Assembly (NCBI GenBank): GCA_009823505.1
Contig: VZQC01001595.1
Span: 2,854,127-2,918,126, forward strand
Length of the DNA: 64,000 bases
Origin: Rhizomys pruinosus
Lineage: Eukaryota; Chordata; Mammalia; Rodentia; Spalacidae
Reading direction: 5' to 3'
This document shows, piece by piece, positions 21,779 to 35,324 of this stretch. The stretch's first letter is position 1, and the number at the start of each line of letters is the position of its first letter. The notes under the pieces are model-generated. The model saw nothing but the letters and a program-made list of their open reading frames with translations, searched no databases and was not told the DNA's origin. The translations under genes and the position numbers were made by a program.

Positions 21779-24700
21779 TCTCCTCCACAAATAGAGCCAC
21801 TGATCACCTGAGGGTCAGGGACAGAAGAAACCCACCTTCTGCCTCTGTCCTCTGAATCTCTCCTCTCTATCATATCAAGCCCCCGTCCCACCCTCCGTGT
21901 ACAACCCAGCCTGTCCACACACACGCTCCAGGTCAAGGCAAGTTTTCTCTGTGGTCCCAGAAAGGCTCAGGGGGAGCATTTAGTCCCCAGCAGCCAGAAT
22001 CCCACAGACCTCAGAGTACCCAAAAATATCACTAAGAGAGAAGATGGGCAGTACCCAGAAGGAGCAAGAGGACAGAAGCTGCAGGTGCAGCTGCAAGGCT
22101 CTTCCCCATGCTCTCGAGCACGTGGTCTGGATTTAGTGGATGTAAAACCCTGGTGCTTTTTCCACCTCTCTCTATCCCACCCAGACAGTGCCTTCTATCC
22201 CTTGAATGATTCATCTTCAGAATAATCAAGGGAGATGTCCCGGCCGCGCTGCACCTAGATGATGCACATGGGCAGCGCTCGCTGGCATCCAGCCTGCTGC
22301 TCAACTTTTATGATCACTCTGTTTCCTGACTTATCTTGTAGTAGAGGTCATTTTCCACATATCTCATCTGTTTCTAATACACAAAATCTATGTTTATACT
22401 ATATTGTATTTCTTGTCATGTGTCATTAGACTCTCATCATGCCTGAACTCACCGAGAACATCCTCATGGATATGAAGCATCTCCGGAGCTGATGAAATGC
22501 GTGCATGGAGTTACCTCATTCTTAGGACTAGAGATGCAACTGAGGTAATGAGGAACATGCGAGGTGGGACTCATGTCTTTGAGCTCTTATAATTTCACTA
22601 TTCTTTACAAAACAAAGAAACTCCAGGGAGCACAAGTGATCCTTTGTTTGCCGTTACGTGAGATGAAAATAAATGCTTACAAGTTTGATTTGATAGAAAA
22701 ATCCTGAAATGACTTAAGAACTAAAGAATCAATTGATGATGTCCAACATATTCAAATACGCTTTAGCACTTTTTTTTTCAAATTAGAGATTATTCAGTAT
22801 TGCAACTTAACCAAAACATTCTCACAGAAACACGGAGACTATTTAAAGCAGCAGAGAGGCAGATCTGTACAGAGTGTAGCCCATGCCAAAACCCTGCTTG
22901 TTCAGAGAAACTGAGTCAACAGTAATAGAAAGGAGACAGGCTGGCAGATATGAGAAAGATGAAATGGGAAAACAGAGGTGTATGAACCACAGGGGAGAGG
23001 CTGGGGCCCTCCCGGTATCAGGGACATTGTGAGCACTGTCTTGGGAAGAGTGAGCACGTTCAGTATTGTGTGCAAACCACAGGCCATGTTAAAGACCTCC
23101 CCAGAGCATCCTCAACAGCTCCACAGTAAGTAACGCACAAACAGCTTGAAGCCTGCTATAATAGTGCTTCACCAAGACATTTGGGAAACAGGAAACTGGA
23201 GAGAAACACAATAGTCATGAAAAAATGACTGCTAAAGATTATTTTACTTCAATGAAGGGTAGGTAGTAAGTCTGCTGTTAAAACTCCTGTGTTAAACGAA
23301 GTGTGGGCTGTCCTATTTCTGTTTATTTTCTTTAGAGATACTTGGTTGGGAGATTGGGCCATCCCTCAAAGTTTTTTTTTAACACGTGAATATAATTTAA
23401 AATGTTTTTAATGCTTCTAACTTAATCATTACATGTGGTCATAAAAATAATTTGTGCTCAAGTGCTCTCCAAGGATTCTGTTCAAGTGCTGGGATTCCTT
23501 CCCTTTGGCCTCCAGCCTCTGGGACAGTTCCCTGCTAAGGGCCTCCCCTGGGGTCCATCTGGATCAGTTAAGTCTCATAGTAATTTTTGCTTCCTTTGTG
23601 TGGACATGGTTCCAAGTTCCAACTTTGCTCTGTTCACTGGAGTCAGATGCCAAATGGACTCGGAGTACTAAGACTTCAGCATTCCATGTGATACGACAGA
23701 CATTCTGGAGGAACAAATTCATAGAAAAGCAAACATGCTATAGAGACATGTTCAGCCTCTCTCTTAATTATAAAACTTCTAAGTCTAATCAACAGTGATA
23801 ACATTTTTAAAAGATAAACCATAACATTGTTTACAAGGGCTGATGACACTTCAAAATGATACAGTTTTATCTAATTGAATAATAATTTGATAACACAGAG
23901 AGAATAACAAAAATCTTCATTCTCTTGACCCAGCAGTTCTCTCTTTGGGAAAACTTGAAAAAGTGGCAAAGTAGAGTTGTAGAAATCAAGTTGCTCCCAG
24001 AACTGTCATTTATATCAGTGAATCAAGAAACATCCTAAATATTCACCAGTACAAGTTGTCTAATAGCGGTCAGTCCCCGGGGCACTGAGGTCTATGTTGA
24101 CCACAGCCATCCCACCCTGCCCGGTCCACACTCCAGGCCCGACACTGGCTTGTACACACTTCTGGGACTCAGTGCCTCACATTTCAGGTAAGAAGGCACA
24201 GAATGAAGCCATTAAGTTAGAGCACAGTACCGGCCAAGGCTCCCGGAGCAGCTGCGGCTGTCTTATGACACACCTGAGAAGGAAATCAGACCCAAGGAGC
24301 AAAAGCAGGAGATGGAAAAATCTGGCCCTCGATGACAACCTTGAGCTACTGCATCAATCACCCCACAGCCTCAGCCTCCATCTATGTGAAATATTAAACT
24401 TCCTTATAGCCAATTTAAGTTCAGTTTTCCTGTAACCTGCTGCCAAACTAATCTAATAGAATCAAAATTAATTTGACCCCGAATATGCATTAAGAGAGTG
24501 AAGAGTAATACAAACTTTTAGCAAGTATTTGTCAAAAATCCTAGGAAACAAAGCCCCAAGCATATCCAATAAATTATACAAACTATACAAAAATAATGAA
24601 TATATATTCATATACATTATGTGATATTAACAAAATATATAAGAACTGAAGAAACTACAAGTGCATTTTATAGAAATACAGGTGATTTAATTTTTAGACG

Positions 24701-25853
24701 AGCTGTCTCATAATTCTAATGCCCTAATAACACATTCGGCCATGTGTGCACAGAATTAGGTGAAGTGGGCCCTCAGCAGTCATCTAAGGACACAGACAGC
24801 TGGAACACCATTTCAACCACAGACTCTCATTCTACATGCCACAGGAAAGAAAAATAAAGCATGTGGGTGGCATCCTCAACTTCCGTGTACCTACCTCATC
24901 ATGTCCCTCACATCTCGTTAGCCAGAAGGAGTCACAGGGCCATATCACGGTTCTAGGAAAGAGGGAAAGTATAACCATCCCATGAGGCTGGAAGCCAGAA
25001 ATATCTGGCAAAGAGCCCTAATGACTACCACAAAGTTAGAGCAAATGACTGTCAGATGCATACCACAATTAGCTAGACAGGAGGTACTTTTCTTTAATAC
25101 CAGAGAGGCAAGGGAGAGATAAAACTTATATGTTGTAAAATCAGTATGGAGAGATACAAAACAGTCCTCATGTGCTCTAAATGCATGCTCAACTTCACAC
25201 AGCATTCAGGAGCATTCTTATAGCTTCATAAAACATATGGTTCAAGTCTCAGCATATTATAAGTGGAATGCAAACTGCTATATCATTCTTAAAGTGCTAC
25301 TATGAAAGACCACCAGAAAGAAAACAGATTAATTATTACATAATATCTCACTTGTAAAAATTGGCATAAACTGTCCAGAGCCACTGATGACGAATTTCCC
25401 AATGGAGCGCACCTAACCTGCTCTCTGTACACCCCCCTGCTATCCTCTTGCCTGTGCTTTGAAAGTTTTACTTTGTTTTGTTTTAACATTTCGCTCTCCA
25501 ACTGAGCCTAAACCCTCAGTCATGAAGCTCAGAATCTCCATGTCATTTCTCATCTCATTTCTCCCTTCCTCCTCTCCTTGCCTCTTTGCCTACTGGGAAA
25601 ACTTCCCTCTGACCCCATTCTTCTAAACTACACCCTGATGAAGCACACATTCCTTTTTCCCTTATCAACTGTGATTCGTCCATCATTCAACTGTATTCTT
25701 CTTCAGCTGCTGTCTCTAAAGTCTTATAACACCTTTAGGAATCACACAAGCTGCTAGAGGTCTGAGCTCTCAAATTGGGATTCCTCCCAGTTTTTAGACA
25801 GCCAATGGGGTTGCTTCTCTAAGAGCAGCCTGGGGGCTGGGAAGAAGGACCAG
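21777..25853. other. Unique sequence, 4.1 kb
   Basis: No recognised repeat or gene. A donor-like cag/gtaaga at about 24,185-24,193 follows a GC-richer, open stretch (24,094-24,187), but there is no clear acceptor or family match. 21,780-22,300 is relatively GC-rich without forming a CpG island by eye. Confidence 0.5.
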
Positions 25854-26191
25854 TGTTGTGGTTTGAATGAGAATGTCCCACATAGTTCCAAGTGACATTT
25901 TGCCCCCAGTTGGTGGCGCTGTTTTAGGAGGTCTTAGAAGTGTGACCATGCTGGAGGAAGCACATCACTTGGGTGGGCTTAGAGAGTTCTTCAGCCTGGC
26001 CAATCTCCAGTCACTCTCTGTGCCTGCTTGAAGATGTGAGCCTCTGCTTTCTGTTCCTGCTCCAGCACCTCCAGCCACCATGCCTCCCTGCCATCGTGGA
26101 CTCTTCCTTTAATAAGCTAAATAAACCCTTCATTTAATAAGTTCCCTTGGTCAGAGTGTTTTATCACAGGAACAGAAAAATAGCTAAGACA
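25854..26191 (+). mobile_element. Rodent LTR-like repeat, complete
   Basis: Starts tgttgtggtttgaatgagaa and ends aacagaaaaatagctaagaca, with two AATAAA-like signals (gctaaataaaccc). The flanking pentamers accag and cccag differ at one position, consistent with a 5-bp duplication of an ERVL/MaLR-type solo LTR. The same family occurs at 9,345 (minus) and in part at 1,228, 4,870 and 45,771. No internal retroviral coding sequence is present. Confidence 0.7.
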
Positions 26192-26253
26192 CCCAGCAAG
26201 GAAATTAGTTAAGAAGAGGGTGATTTTACTTTCTCCTTATAGTCTTTTCCTCA

Positions 26254-26254
<1 letters not shown>

Positions 26255-26289
<35 letters not shown>
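26255..26289. repeat. (TG)n microsatellite
   Basis: About 17 TG units. Confidence 0.97.
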
Positions 26290-26291
<2 letters not shown>

Positions 26292-27974
26292 ACATTTATT
26301 TTATATTAACCTGGAGTATATCAATCTATTTCAGCTGAGGTAAGTCACCTCATGATTTTGAGAGTTTTACTGACAAGTTAAGGGAAATGGGCTACCTGTC
26401 CTTTAAAGGCCCAACATCTCTGGATGCATATAGAGTTCTTGTTCTGTCAAACTGGGACAGGACTACAAAAGCTATTGCAAAATTCCTCACAGCTGGTAAG
26501 AAAACTTCTTCTTAAGGAAAACTTCTTTCCAGTGAAGCACAGCTGCCACATTATGAAGCGGGAGAAGAAGCTATGGATGGAAACTAAGCTTTCTGAACTG
26601 GTGACAGAAATGATCTTAAAACGGACACATAAGGAATTTTCCCACACTCTCCATCTAGTGTATGGTGAGTGTACACTGATATGAAAATGCCCCTTATAGT
26701 GGAGGTGGTGTGTGGTGGCAAGGACAAGGCTGGGAATGAAGCTAAATGGCAGAGGAGAGTCTGAGAGGGGGTATGGTGAAGTTCTCAGCATGCCTGTCAG
26801 ACAAGAGATAAAGGCAGGACAAAGCAAACCAAAGGATCAAAATAAAAGATTCATGGACAAGTTATGTGGTACCCAGGTAGTAACGGAGTGAGAACGGAGG
26901 GTTCCTCTCCTCCAGGAAACTCTGCACCACCTCAAGGTCACTGGCAGAGTCCTGGACAATGAGTGTAGGAAGCTAAAGGCAAAGTGGGTGTTGAAATGGG
27001 GCGGGCTGCAGCTTGAAGCTCCTTCTTAGCACTGTGGGGAGCTGGATTGGAGGGAAGTAGAGAAAACTTCAGAAGCTGAAGGGAACCTAGAACCACAGCT
27101 GCGAGGCCTGAACTGAGGTCTTAACAACAGTTCAGTTTCTAAAACTTGCCCTGCAGAACTGACCAGCTGACATTTAACTGTGCAAAGGACTCCTCAAAAG
27201 CATACTGGAATTGACGGCAATGTGAAGAGGTGCAGAATGAAGAGGGCCGGGGCCAGGATCTTATGTAGTATCCCATCTTGTTTGATGAGTGTTGTAGACC
27301 CAGTGACTCCAAACCCACCAAGAAAGGGGGGCAGGCTGTCTCCTCAAGAGAAAAGTACTCATTCCCTCTAACTTCTTTCTACCCAGTAAAAAGAAAAATG
27401 CCATGTAACAGGAATCCACCAATATCCCCAAGTAAAGCTGGGGCAGAAATGATCTCCACTTCTGAAGTAAGGAAGTGAGAAATGAAGATGAGGCTGGCCC
27501 ACTGCTGGAACAGTGTGCCAACGCAGACCTTATGATGGTCTTTTCTCAGTGGAAAGTAAGACCTAATGCCCTTAACTCCAGTGTTAACCTGCGGCCCCTC
27601 ACTGGAGATCTCAGCAGCCATGTGCTCTGTGCTGCCACTTAGTGGTAACATCTGGTAATTTAAAGAAATGCTTGTGAAATTTCAGAAAAGGAAAACTTTA
27701 CAACTTAAAAGAAAGGAAAAGAAATAGAAAATGTGATCCAGAAAAAGCCATCTGGTCCAGAGCGTCTGAGTCACAGCAGCAAGCAGGCTCCTGACAGCAG
27801 CAAACACATCTTTTGTCATAATGTCCACTCTGCAGGCAGGGGATCCCATGCTGAGCCTCAGAGGACACAGGGGGACCCTGACCCCTCCCAGACAACAGCT
27901 TTGTTGTGGTTCTCATCCTGCCAGTGGGACTCTTTCTTTTTATTTACTTATTTCAGTTTTTGTGTCTGTGAGTG
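26290..27974. other. Unique sequence
   Basis: No recognised repeat. A minus-strand frame of 126 codons (26,447-26,827) and several shorter frames resemble no known protein. Confidence 0.5.
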
Positions 27975-28288
27975 TATGTGTGTGTGTCTACATGTGTCAC
28001 TGTATCTGTATGTTTGTCTGCATGAGTCTGTATGTGCGTGTGTGTATGCATGTGTGTGAACATATGCATGCCACAGTGTGGAAGTCAAAGGACAACTTCC
28101 AGTGTTGGCCCTTACCTTCTCCCTTGTTTGAGACAACGCTAGTCATTTTGTTGCTGCACCAGGCTAGCTGACTCACGAGCCTGGTGACTCCATTGTCTCC
28201 ACCTCCCATAAGTTCTGGGGATCCTAACTCAAGTTTTCATATTTGTATCAAGAGCTTTATTTGCTGAGCCATCTCCTCAGGCCAGAGC
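27975..28288 (-). mobile_element. B4-type composite SINE
   Basis: On the minus strand: head ctgaggagatggctcagc, ggatccccagaact, B1-like middle with gttgtctcaaacaagg, then agttgtcctttgacttccac and a degenerate TG/CA-rich tail (27,963-28,060). Old and diverged. Confidence 0.75.
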
Positions 28289-30501
28289 TCTTCTGGGTCT
28301 GGGCTTTGGAATCCCTTCGAAAAGTGTTGTTTTGAAATCATTTTCATGTGAAGACTCAGTGATGAAATGGTCAGCGACCAGTCTGCTGGCAAAACACATT
28401 TCTCTCTGTGCCAGGAAGAGAAATTACAAGTTAGCAGAACCCAGTCCCCATCATTCTTCTGCCTCTGTGCAGCTAAGTCAAGATGGGAAATCTACACTGG
28501 TTCAGGAATGGCTGGCATCAGAAGACACTGCCCAAGACAAGGGGAGACAGGGTTCTGGTTCTGTATCACAGTGGAGTCTGTCTCCTGGGCTTCACTCTTC
28601 TGGTGAAGATCTCTAAGGCCTGTCAGCTCACACACTCAGTCACCACCAGCCAAACAGCAGTGAGAGATGGCCCGTGTGTGCCCGTAGCTGGTGCCTCCTC
28701 ACTGCAGTGGTCCTGTTTCCTCGATGGTTGTTCATACCAGAGAAAGTCTTTAAGAGACCTCTGCAAATGGTCAGCTGCCTTCTCATGCAAAAGGGCTAGT
28801 GGGTGATTAGAAGACTGAGTCCAGTAGCTATTATAATTGGGGCAGAATCTGTGTGGCACTTTCACCGCAGGACAGAAGTGCTCTAGCATGCACTTACTTA
28901 ATTTCACACATTATAAAAGACTGAACTCCACCCTGGGTTGCCAAAGACAGCACATTATCTATTGCTCTAAGAAACAACTGACTTTTTAAAAAGCCTCCAT
29001 ATGATTTATAAATCAAGATCATCCTTCCCTTGAGAGCAATCCAGAAAGAGTAAAACATTCAAATCACCAAACTTTCAAAAGACCGTTAGGTTTAAATATT
29101 TCACCTAAGAAAATAACTCCCTAGATTACTTCAGTGGCCGCAGAACACTTCAAGGCTCAGATGAAAGATCTTTCAAGGAACAAAGTGTTATTAATAACCC
29201 TTGGTGCGCAGCCATTTTCTTCCCTGTTCTTTCAGGCAAGCATCTATTTTGCTGTTTGGTTTCACTATGTATTTTTCAGACGTCTGTGCCCCTGCTCTGA
29301 GACACTGATGGGTGCTGTTTGGAGATGAAACATGAAGGGAAGATGGAGCAGTATTCCAGAAACCCATGCTGTCTTTAAGGGAGGGTAGAGAGGTGTGAGC
29401 TCCATGTCTCCACTAAACACTGTGCTCAGTTGAGTGGCACAGAGCCACTGGTTTACACCTTGGATGGACACAGTAGAAGAACCACTTTGTGTCTGAGGGC
29501 ATGCCTATTATGTTGCCTGGCTAGATAGCACATCTAGTTAGTGTCCCTCCCTGTGTTCCCTGGGGCCCCTCATCTGTGTCTGTGCACCGCACCTTCCTCT
29601 GTGCAGTCACCCTGAACTGGAGCACCTGCATCACTAGTTCGAGGGCACTCCCTTGTTTTGCTTGCTTGTCAAAGAGCTGGGGGATTTACCCCTCCCATCT
29701 CAAGAAGCCCTCAGTTGTGGCAGGTAAGCTAGAGAGTACACAGAGTCCAGCTTCCTTGTCCCTGCCAGAAGCTGCTGTGAATGGTATACCATATTGTTTT
29801 TGCAAAGGACTGACTGAGACAAACTTATTGTAGAAGCTTTAAAAAGGTCCACTGCCTGTGATGTTTCCCTCTTCAAATGCTGGACCCTAATGTCCTTCTC
29901 CCTTAATGTAGGCCTGAATTAGTGAAAAGATGCGGCGGTGATGCTATGTAATGCCTGGGGCTTGGTCATGTAGAGCATGGCTTCTTGTTGGCCAGCTCTC
30001 CTGATCTACACACTCTGAGGGAACCCAGAACCCCCCCATCATGAAGGGTCAAGCAGTCCTGAGAGATGCCCACCAGCAGCAGCCACAAACAAGACCCTCG
30101 CAAGAATGCTCACTAGAGCCACGGCTCACAGAAATAACCTGTCACCAGCTAAACAGCTTTTAAACCCCTGAAAGACCAGAAGAATTGGTTAATTGGGTTA
30201 CTTTCCTGGCAAAAGATGATTACTTATCTGTACTGTACCTAAATTCACTTTTCACAACCCATGAAGAAATAATCTGCTAAGTCACTTAATGGGACATTAA
30301 GCCAGAGATGAATATATCTGATCTAGTTAGAAGGTAAACCATCTTTCAAGAAATGTTAGTACATTTATATTTTATCTGGAAAATGCAACCTCAAGAGGAA
30401 GGAGAGTCTAGAAAGAAACACAGCTAGCAAGTGTCCATGCCAATATACTTGGTTTAAGTAAGTTTGCATTCTTAAAAGTTCTACTGTTTTCTCAAGAAGA
30501 A
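28289..30501. other. Unique sequence, 2.2 kb
   Basis: Three overlapping plus-strand frames of 79-107 codons (28,332-28,806) exist but in different registers and without family resemblance. No repeat recognised. Confidence 0.5.
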
Positions 30502-30865
30502 TGTATTAGTCCTACAACATAACAAGAGACCACAGGTTGGCAGTTCAAACAGGAGAGGTGCATTTCCTTGCTAAGCTCTGGTGTTGTGAGGCCTGCTTTG
30601 CTGCTGGCCCTAGCCTTGGCACGCAGTCAGCTGTCTTCACCCCTGTCTTCCCCACATAGCCTTTTCATGTCTATGCCTGTGTTCAAATCTCTTCTGATAA
30701 GGCGCCTACTCACATTGGATTAGATCACCACAATGACCTCATTGAACATCAATCACATCTTTTAACAACCTTGTCTTCAAATACATCACCTTCTGAGATC
30801 TGAGACATTAAGATTAAGACTTAGGCACATGAATTCAGAGGGGAAATAAAAATTAGCATATAACA
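30502..30865 (-). mobile_element. MLT1-type MaLR LTR
   Basis: On the minus strand it opens tgttatatgctaatttttat, then has gaggtcattgtggtg, ctaatccaatgtgag, gccttatcagaagagat, gaacacaggcatagacatg and closes ttgttatgttgtaggacta...ataca. These blocks follow the order of MLT1 LTRs shared by placental mammals. TG...CA ends enclose about 364 bp. Confidence 0.72.
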
Positions 30866-31044
30866 GAAGGAATTTCCTTCCAGCTCTAGGGATTCTAGGC
30901 AAGTGCTTTACTACTAATTTGGACTCTGGTCCAATTTTATTAATTAGCTATCTCTCTAAAACAATTTCCTGAAAACAAAGCTATGTTTGATGTTAACTCT
31001 CCTCCCTGACTCTTTTTTTATTTATTTAAGTTATATTAAAAAAG

Positions 31045-31180
31045 GTTTATTTCACTTCACAGGTCTGATTCAAAGTTGAGTGTCTACACTGTTGATGGCC
31101 TTCTTTCTGGCAAGGTCCCAGAATACCACAGAGCATCATGTGGAATATCATAGAGAACATGAGGGCTGGCCAAACAGGAC
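31045..31180 (-). mobile_element. Possible MaLR fragment
   Basis: aggtttatttcacttcacag, gatggccttctttctggcaag and cagagcatcatgtgg follow the order of a common older mammalian LTR repeat. Weak. Confidence 0.35.
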
Positions 31181-31420
31181 TTCCCAGAAGATCCACTCTC
31201 GAGACAATGTATTAATTTAGTAATGAAGACAGAGTGCTAACTACTTCTTAATATTGCATAATCAGAATTAAATTTCAATATGAGATTCAGCAGGCATGAG
31301 CAGAGTGCGGAACACAGCACAGGACCTCAGTGCCCAAATGTTCTCTGTCCTGGAACCTTGTGTTGCAGTGGGTCTCTTTGCACATGTGTTCTGAGGATCA
31401 ACAGACTATTCTATGCAAGA

Positions 31421-31441
31421 ATAACTCTCTCTCTCTCTCTC
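31421..31441. repeat. (CT)n microsatellite
   Basis: Short CT run. Confidence 0.9.
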
Positions 31442-32075
31442 ATCTCCCTTCCTTTGTTATTGTTAGAGTCAAGCATATTCCTCCTCTTGAGATTAATTTC
31501 CAATATGCCTAACTCCCTCCTGTTCTTCATAGGATCTTGGAGTCCAAGCCCTAGAGGCTACGATAAATAGGATTAAATGAAACACAGCTTTCTTTAGTAA
31601 AATGGGAAACTCTGGGTTTTTAGTGTTGAATAGTTAATAATAATGTCTATTCCAAATTCTTTCTTGGACTTTGGTTCAAGTTTTTATTTTATTTTATTAT
31701 TTTTTTTATGAAGCGCTGTTGGTTTCATAGTTACAATGCAGACAAAAAAAGAAACATGGTACATAGAAATCTGCATCTTTGTCATCCTGTGTACGAGGCA
31801 CAAAATTCCTTCCTCTGAAAGTCATGCCTCTAGTCCCCTCAGCCCTTCCTTTGATTTTCAATCTTAGAACTCTAGGCAGCTGTACTGTGCCTTCAGCATG
31901 GCTCTCTCTCTTCATGACGGGTAGGATTCATGACTGGCATGATGGCCTCTCAGCCCCATCATCTTCCTAACTCGGTAACAAAGAGGAACATCAACAGTCA
32001 CAGGTTAAGGCTGTGTGCACTTATGGCAAAGGGCTAAGCAGGCTTTGAGAAAAGAGGCTGGCCAGGGTGAGGTGT
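31442..32075. other. Unique sequence with T-rich tract
   Basis: 31,680-31,708 is a (TTTTA)n/T8 tract. Read on the minus strand it follows a 69-codon frame (31,706-31,915), as the tail of a retrocopy might, but I found no flanking duplication and do not recognise the protein. Confidence 0.45.
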
Positions 32076-32089
32076 AGAAGCCCCTAGCT

Positions 32090-32350
32090 AGGGCTATAGA
32101 GATGGTTCAGCAGTTAAGAGCACTGGCTGACATTGCAGAGGATCCTAGTTTGATTCCCAACACCCACATGTTGGCAAACAACCATCCGTAACTCCAGTTC
32201 TAAGGGGACTCCAACCTACTCTCTGACCTCTGTGGGCATTGTAGGACAACACAGGTGCAATTATACACATGCAGGCAATACATTTGCATTTATAAAGTTA
32301 AAAAATAAATAATACATTTTTTTTAATTTTGAAAAAAAAATTAAAAAGGA
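32090..32350 (+). mobile_element. B2/B3-family SINE
   Basis: Head gggctatagagatggttcag, box gtttgattcccaacaccc and an A/T-rich tail. Flanking repeats agaagcccctagc (32,076-32,088) and agaagtgcctagc (32,351-32,363) are a diverged target duplication. No 17-bp duplication. Older than the copies at 39,583 and 40,434. Confidence 0.9.
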
Positions 32351-32363
32351 AGAAGTGCCTAGC

Positions 32364-33689
32364 CATCTGAACAGCAGAAATTACAAGGACAAGTTGACTG
32401 AGCCCAGGATCTAGCCAGTCTTGTATGTCTCAATGTTTCACAAAGTAGAAGTATCGTCCATACTGTAATGGGTTCATTCTTTCCTCATACAATAAATATA
32501 TATCAGGGGTCTTCTGGTCTTATTCGTTTAGGCCCTAAAGATCCACAAACAAAAGCAAGCTGCTGCTGGAGTCCGGTGGAGAAACAGCCAATGTGTTCCC
32601 GGGACTCACCCACCTCAAAGGCCACCTGAGAGGGACGAAGGTGAGGGGAGAGTCAGGGAAGATGACCGGAGGAAATGACAATCAAGCTTCATGCTGAGAA
32701 TGAGCAGGACTTCTCACCTAAAGAAAAACACCCATGGATTTTCCCCATCTGGGGACCATGACCCTGTAAAATCACTGGGCCAGTGGGGCCCCTTCTTCCC
32801 AGAAGCTCTAAGGCACAAGCTGTCCCCTCCCTCATCCACCTCCTAGACATTCTCCACATTTCTTGATCCTAGCTGTACCATTCCAGTCTCTGATTCCATT
32901 GTTACCCTTATGGCTACATTCAGGGCATTGATCACTTTGGAGAATCATCCAAAATGCTATCTCAACTTAGTCAAACCTTAAAAGGTCCTTTTGCCATGTA
33001 AGGGTCTCAGAATCCTGACATGACGTAAGCATCCTTGAGGGGTGCTGGGGGGGGTGCTCAACCCACCGTGCTGCCTTTTCCCTTTGAGCTGGGAGCTGGG
33101 GAGTTCCCTTTTTGGTGCTAAGGGTTGTCCTTTCTCCTCTTTTCATCAGCAGTTCTAAATCTAAAATCAAGAAAAGAGGTCTCTCTGCTAGGTGGAAGAG
33201 GGCTTGGTCAGCAAAGCTGGGCCTCCCAGATCAATGGAAACCTGGGTTTTTAAAGTTGATGCTTTGGGAATTGTGCCCAAAGTAAGATCACAACTTCTTT
33301 GCCAGCTGTTAGGGTTGAATCATTAAACTGGCTCCATACCAAAGAGAAAGTCTTTATTTCAAATGAGAGATTCTACATCATCTCACCTACATCTCATTCA
33401 AAATCCACCCTCTCGGAACCAAGAAGGTAAAGAGGTGGGAACATCAGGAATGGCCTCAGTTCTCTGAGGTGAGGACAAGACAGAAATGCTGGGAGCTGGA
33501 TCAGCTCTCTTTATCTGAGAAATGCACTCAGATGTACCATTGTGTTCCCAGATCCACAACTGATATCCAGGCCCAGGAACGTGTAAAGCCATACAGTGGG
33601 GCTGAAACTATCCAGACCTGTGAAAAACACAGAGCAGAAAAATGGAACTCCCTGTGGAGACGATGAGAGAGACAGTAAAGCCTCAGGTT

Positions 33690-33690
<1 letters not shown>
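32364..33690. other. Unique sequence
   Basis: No recognised repeat or gene. Confidence 0.5.

Positions 33691-33695
<5 letters not shown>

Positions 33696-33737
<42 letters not shown>
33696..33737. repeat. (GA)n microsatellite
   Basis: About 21 GA units, followed by degenerate gacacagacagacag. Frames reading Arg-Glu repeats through it are artefacts. Confidence 0.97.
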
Positions 33738-33740
<3 letters not shown>

Positions 33741-34416
33741 AGACAGACAGAGACAGGGAAACCACCGATACAAGAACTCTGGGGTTTGAGAAGTCCCTGG
33801 TGGTATGAAGAATCCAGACACCATCTGACACATGCTGCCAAACCAGTGTGTGCTCTGGGAGGGTTTGAGCTGATGAAGCCGGGGCGGACTGGCTGGAGAA
33901 GGACCCTCTGAAGGTGTGGGACTTTTAATGCTCTGGACTCAAGGGATGGAATTTGTTTTTAACAACCTAAAAATAAAATCACATACACAAAAGAGATCAC
34001 ATGGTAAGGTGCTAGGCCTCTGTTGTTTTGAGGCTTACGTCCTAAAACTCAGGGCCAAAAGGAGGAATTAAATGTGGCTTTAACACAAGTACACATGCAC
34101 ACATATACGCACTGCTTTTTTATTCATCTAAATCATATCTGCAAAGGATTTTTAAACCAAAGTTGCCTAGGGTGAGAAAGCAAGATTATTTAAATAAGCT
34201 TCTGGGAAAGGAATTGAAGGCCACAGATGCGTTTTGAAGCTGGAAGCCCAGAGACCATTCCACTTTGCACTGAAGGTGGAGAGTCATCAGACTTTTGGTT
34301 CCATCTTAAAAAGAGATGTGAGGTTTAATAGCCATCTGTATACGTTATAATGACTGGCTGCTAAATTTCTTCAAAAAGAGGCCAGATCCAATAAATCTTA
34401 TTATCAAGATTGCATT
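33738..34416. other. Unique sequence
   Basis: Nothing recognisable. Confidence 0.5.
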
Positions 34417-34417
34417 G

Positions 34418-34722
34418 ATGGGCTGGGGAGATGGCTCAGCCGCTAACGTACTTGCTATGCAAGCACGAGGATGAGCCTTCAGGACCCCAGGACTCACATA
34501 AAGCCCTGGGTGGGGAGGAAGCCCATTTATAAATCCAGACTCAGAAGGCAAGGCAAAAACAGTAGATCCTCAGAACAAGGTGTCTAGCATATTTGTGAGC
34601 TCTGAGTTTGATTGAGAGACCCTGACTTAGTGAATAAGGTGGAAGCACAATTGAGGATGATTCCCCATATCAACCACAGGCCTCTGGTGCATGCACACGC
34701 ACGTGTGCACACACACACACAT
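34418..34722 (+). mobile_element. B4-type composite SINE
   Basis: Head gggctggggagatggctcag, ttgctatgcaagcacgagg, ctcacataaagccctggg, then B1-like gtttgattgagagaccctga, aataaggtggaagcaca and a CA-rich tail. This is the best preserved B4 here. Confidence 0.88.
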
Positions 34723-34775
34723 TTACAAAATTTACATACATACATACATACATGCATGCCACACATACATACATG
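34723..34775. repeat. (CATA)n microsatellite
   Basis: CATA/CATG units behind the B4 tail. Confidence 0.9.
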
Positions 34776-35324
34776 AAAATGGAGAAAGAAAGAAAGAAAA
34801 AAGATCCATTGACTTTAGAGGACATGAGTTCTTGTTCCAACAGAAAGTCTGACATTCTTTGCTGGCTATGAAAACTTCCTTTCCTGACCTGCTGTGCTAA
34901 GTATAGACAAAAGATTCTTAAAGAATCCATCAGTGTTGAGGCCCTATGATCACAGAAGGATGATGCAGTCTCCAAGCCTTCACATTTTCCATGAAGATCA
35001 AGAGAAGGAAATTGATTTTTCCTGCCTACTATTTAAATTCTTACACTCTGAATTATACTTCGCATTCATTATCATCTTTATCAAGCCCTGGAGTAGGACT
35101 AAGGGGCTCAGGGAGATTAAGTAAGCTGTTTGTTATGACTGATCACTCACCAGTCAGTCTGATCCCAAAACTCAGAATGCTTGCATCTCAGCCTTTGGAG
35201 GGTCTTCTGAGTAACGAGGTGTCTTTCCCACAGTGACCATGACATGCTGGTCACCACAAGTTATATGGGTTCTGCTTATGCAGAACTACATAAAATCCTA
35301 AAGGAAAGAACAGAGGCTAGAATA
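34776..35324. other. Mostly unique; MIR-like stretch
   Basis: 35,085-35,125 (ggggctcagggagattaagta) resembles the core of a minus-strand MIR. The rest is unrecognised. Confidence 0.4.

Noticed and set aside
31706..31915. 69-codon minus-strand frame upstream of a T-rich tract, possible processed pseudogene
   Set aside because: No flanking duplication, no polyadenylation signal at a proper distance that I can trust, and no recognisable protein.
33596..33833. Frames with Arg-Glu or Ser-Leu repeats
   Set aside because: They translate the (GA)n microsatellite at 33,696-33,737.
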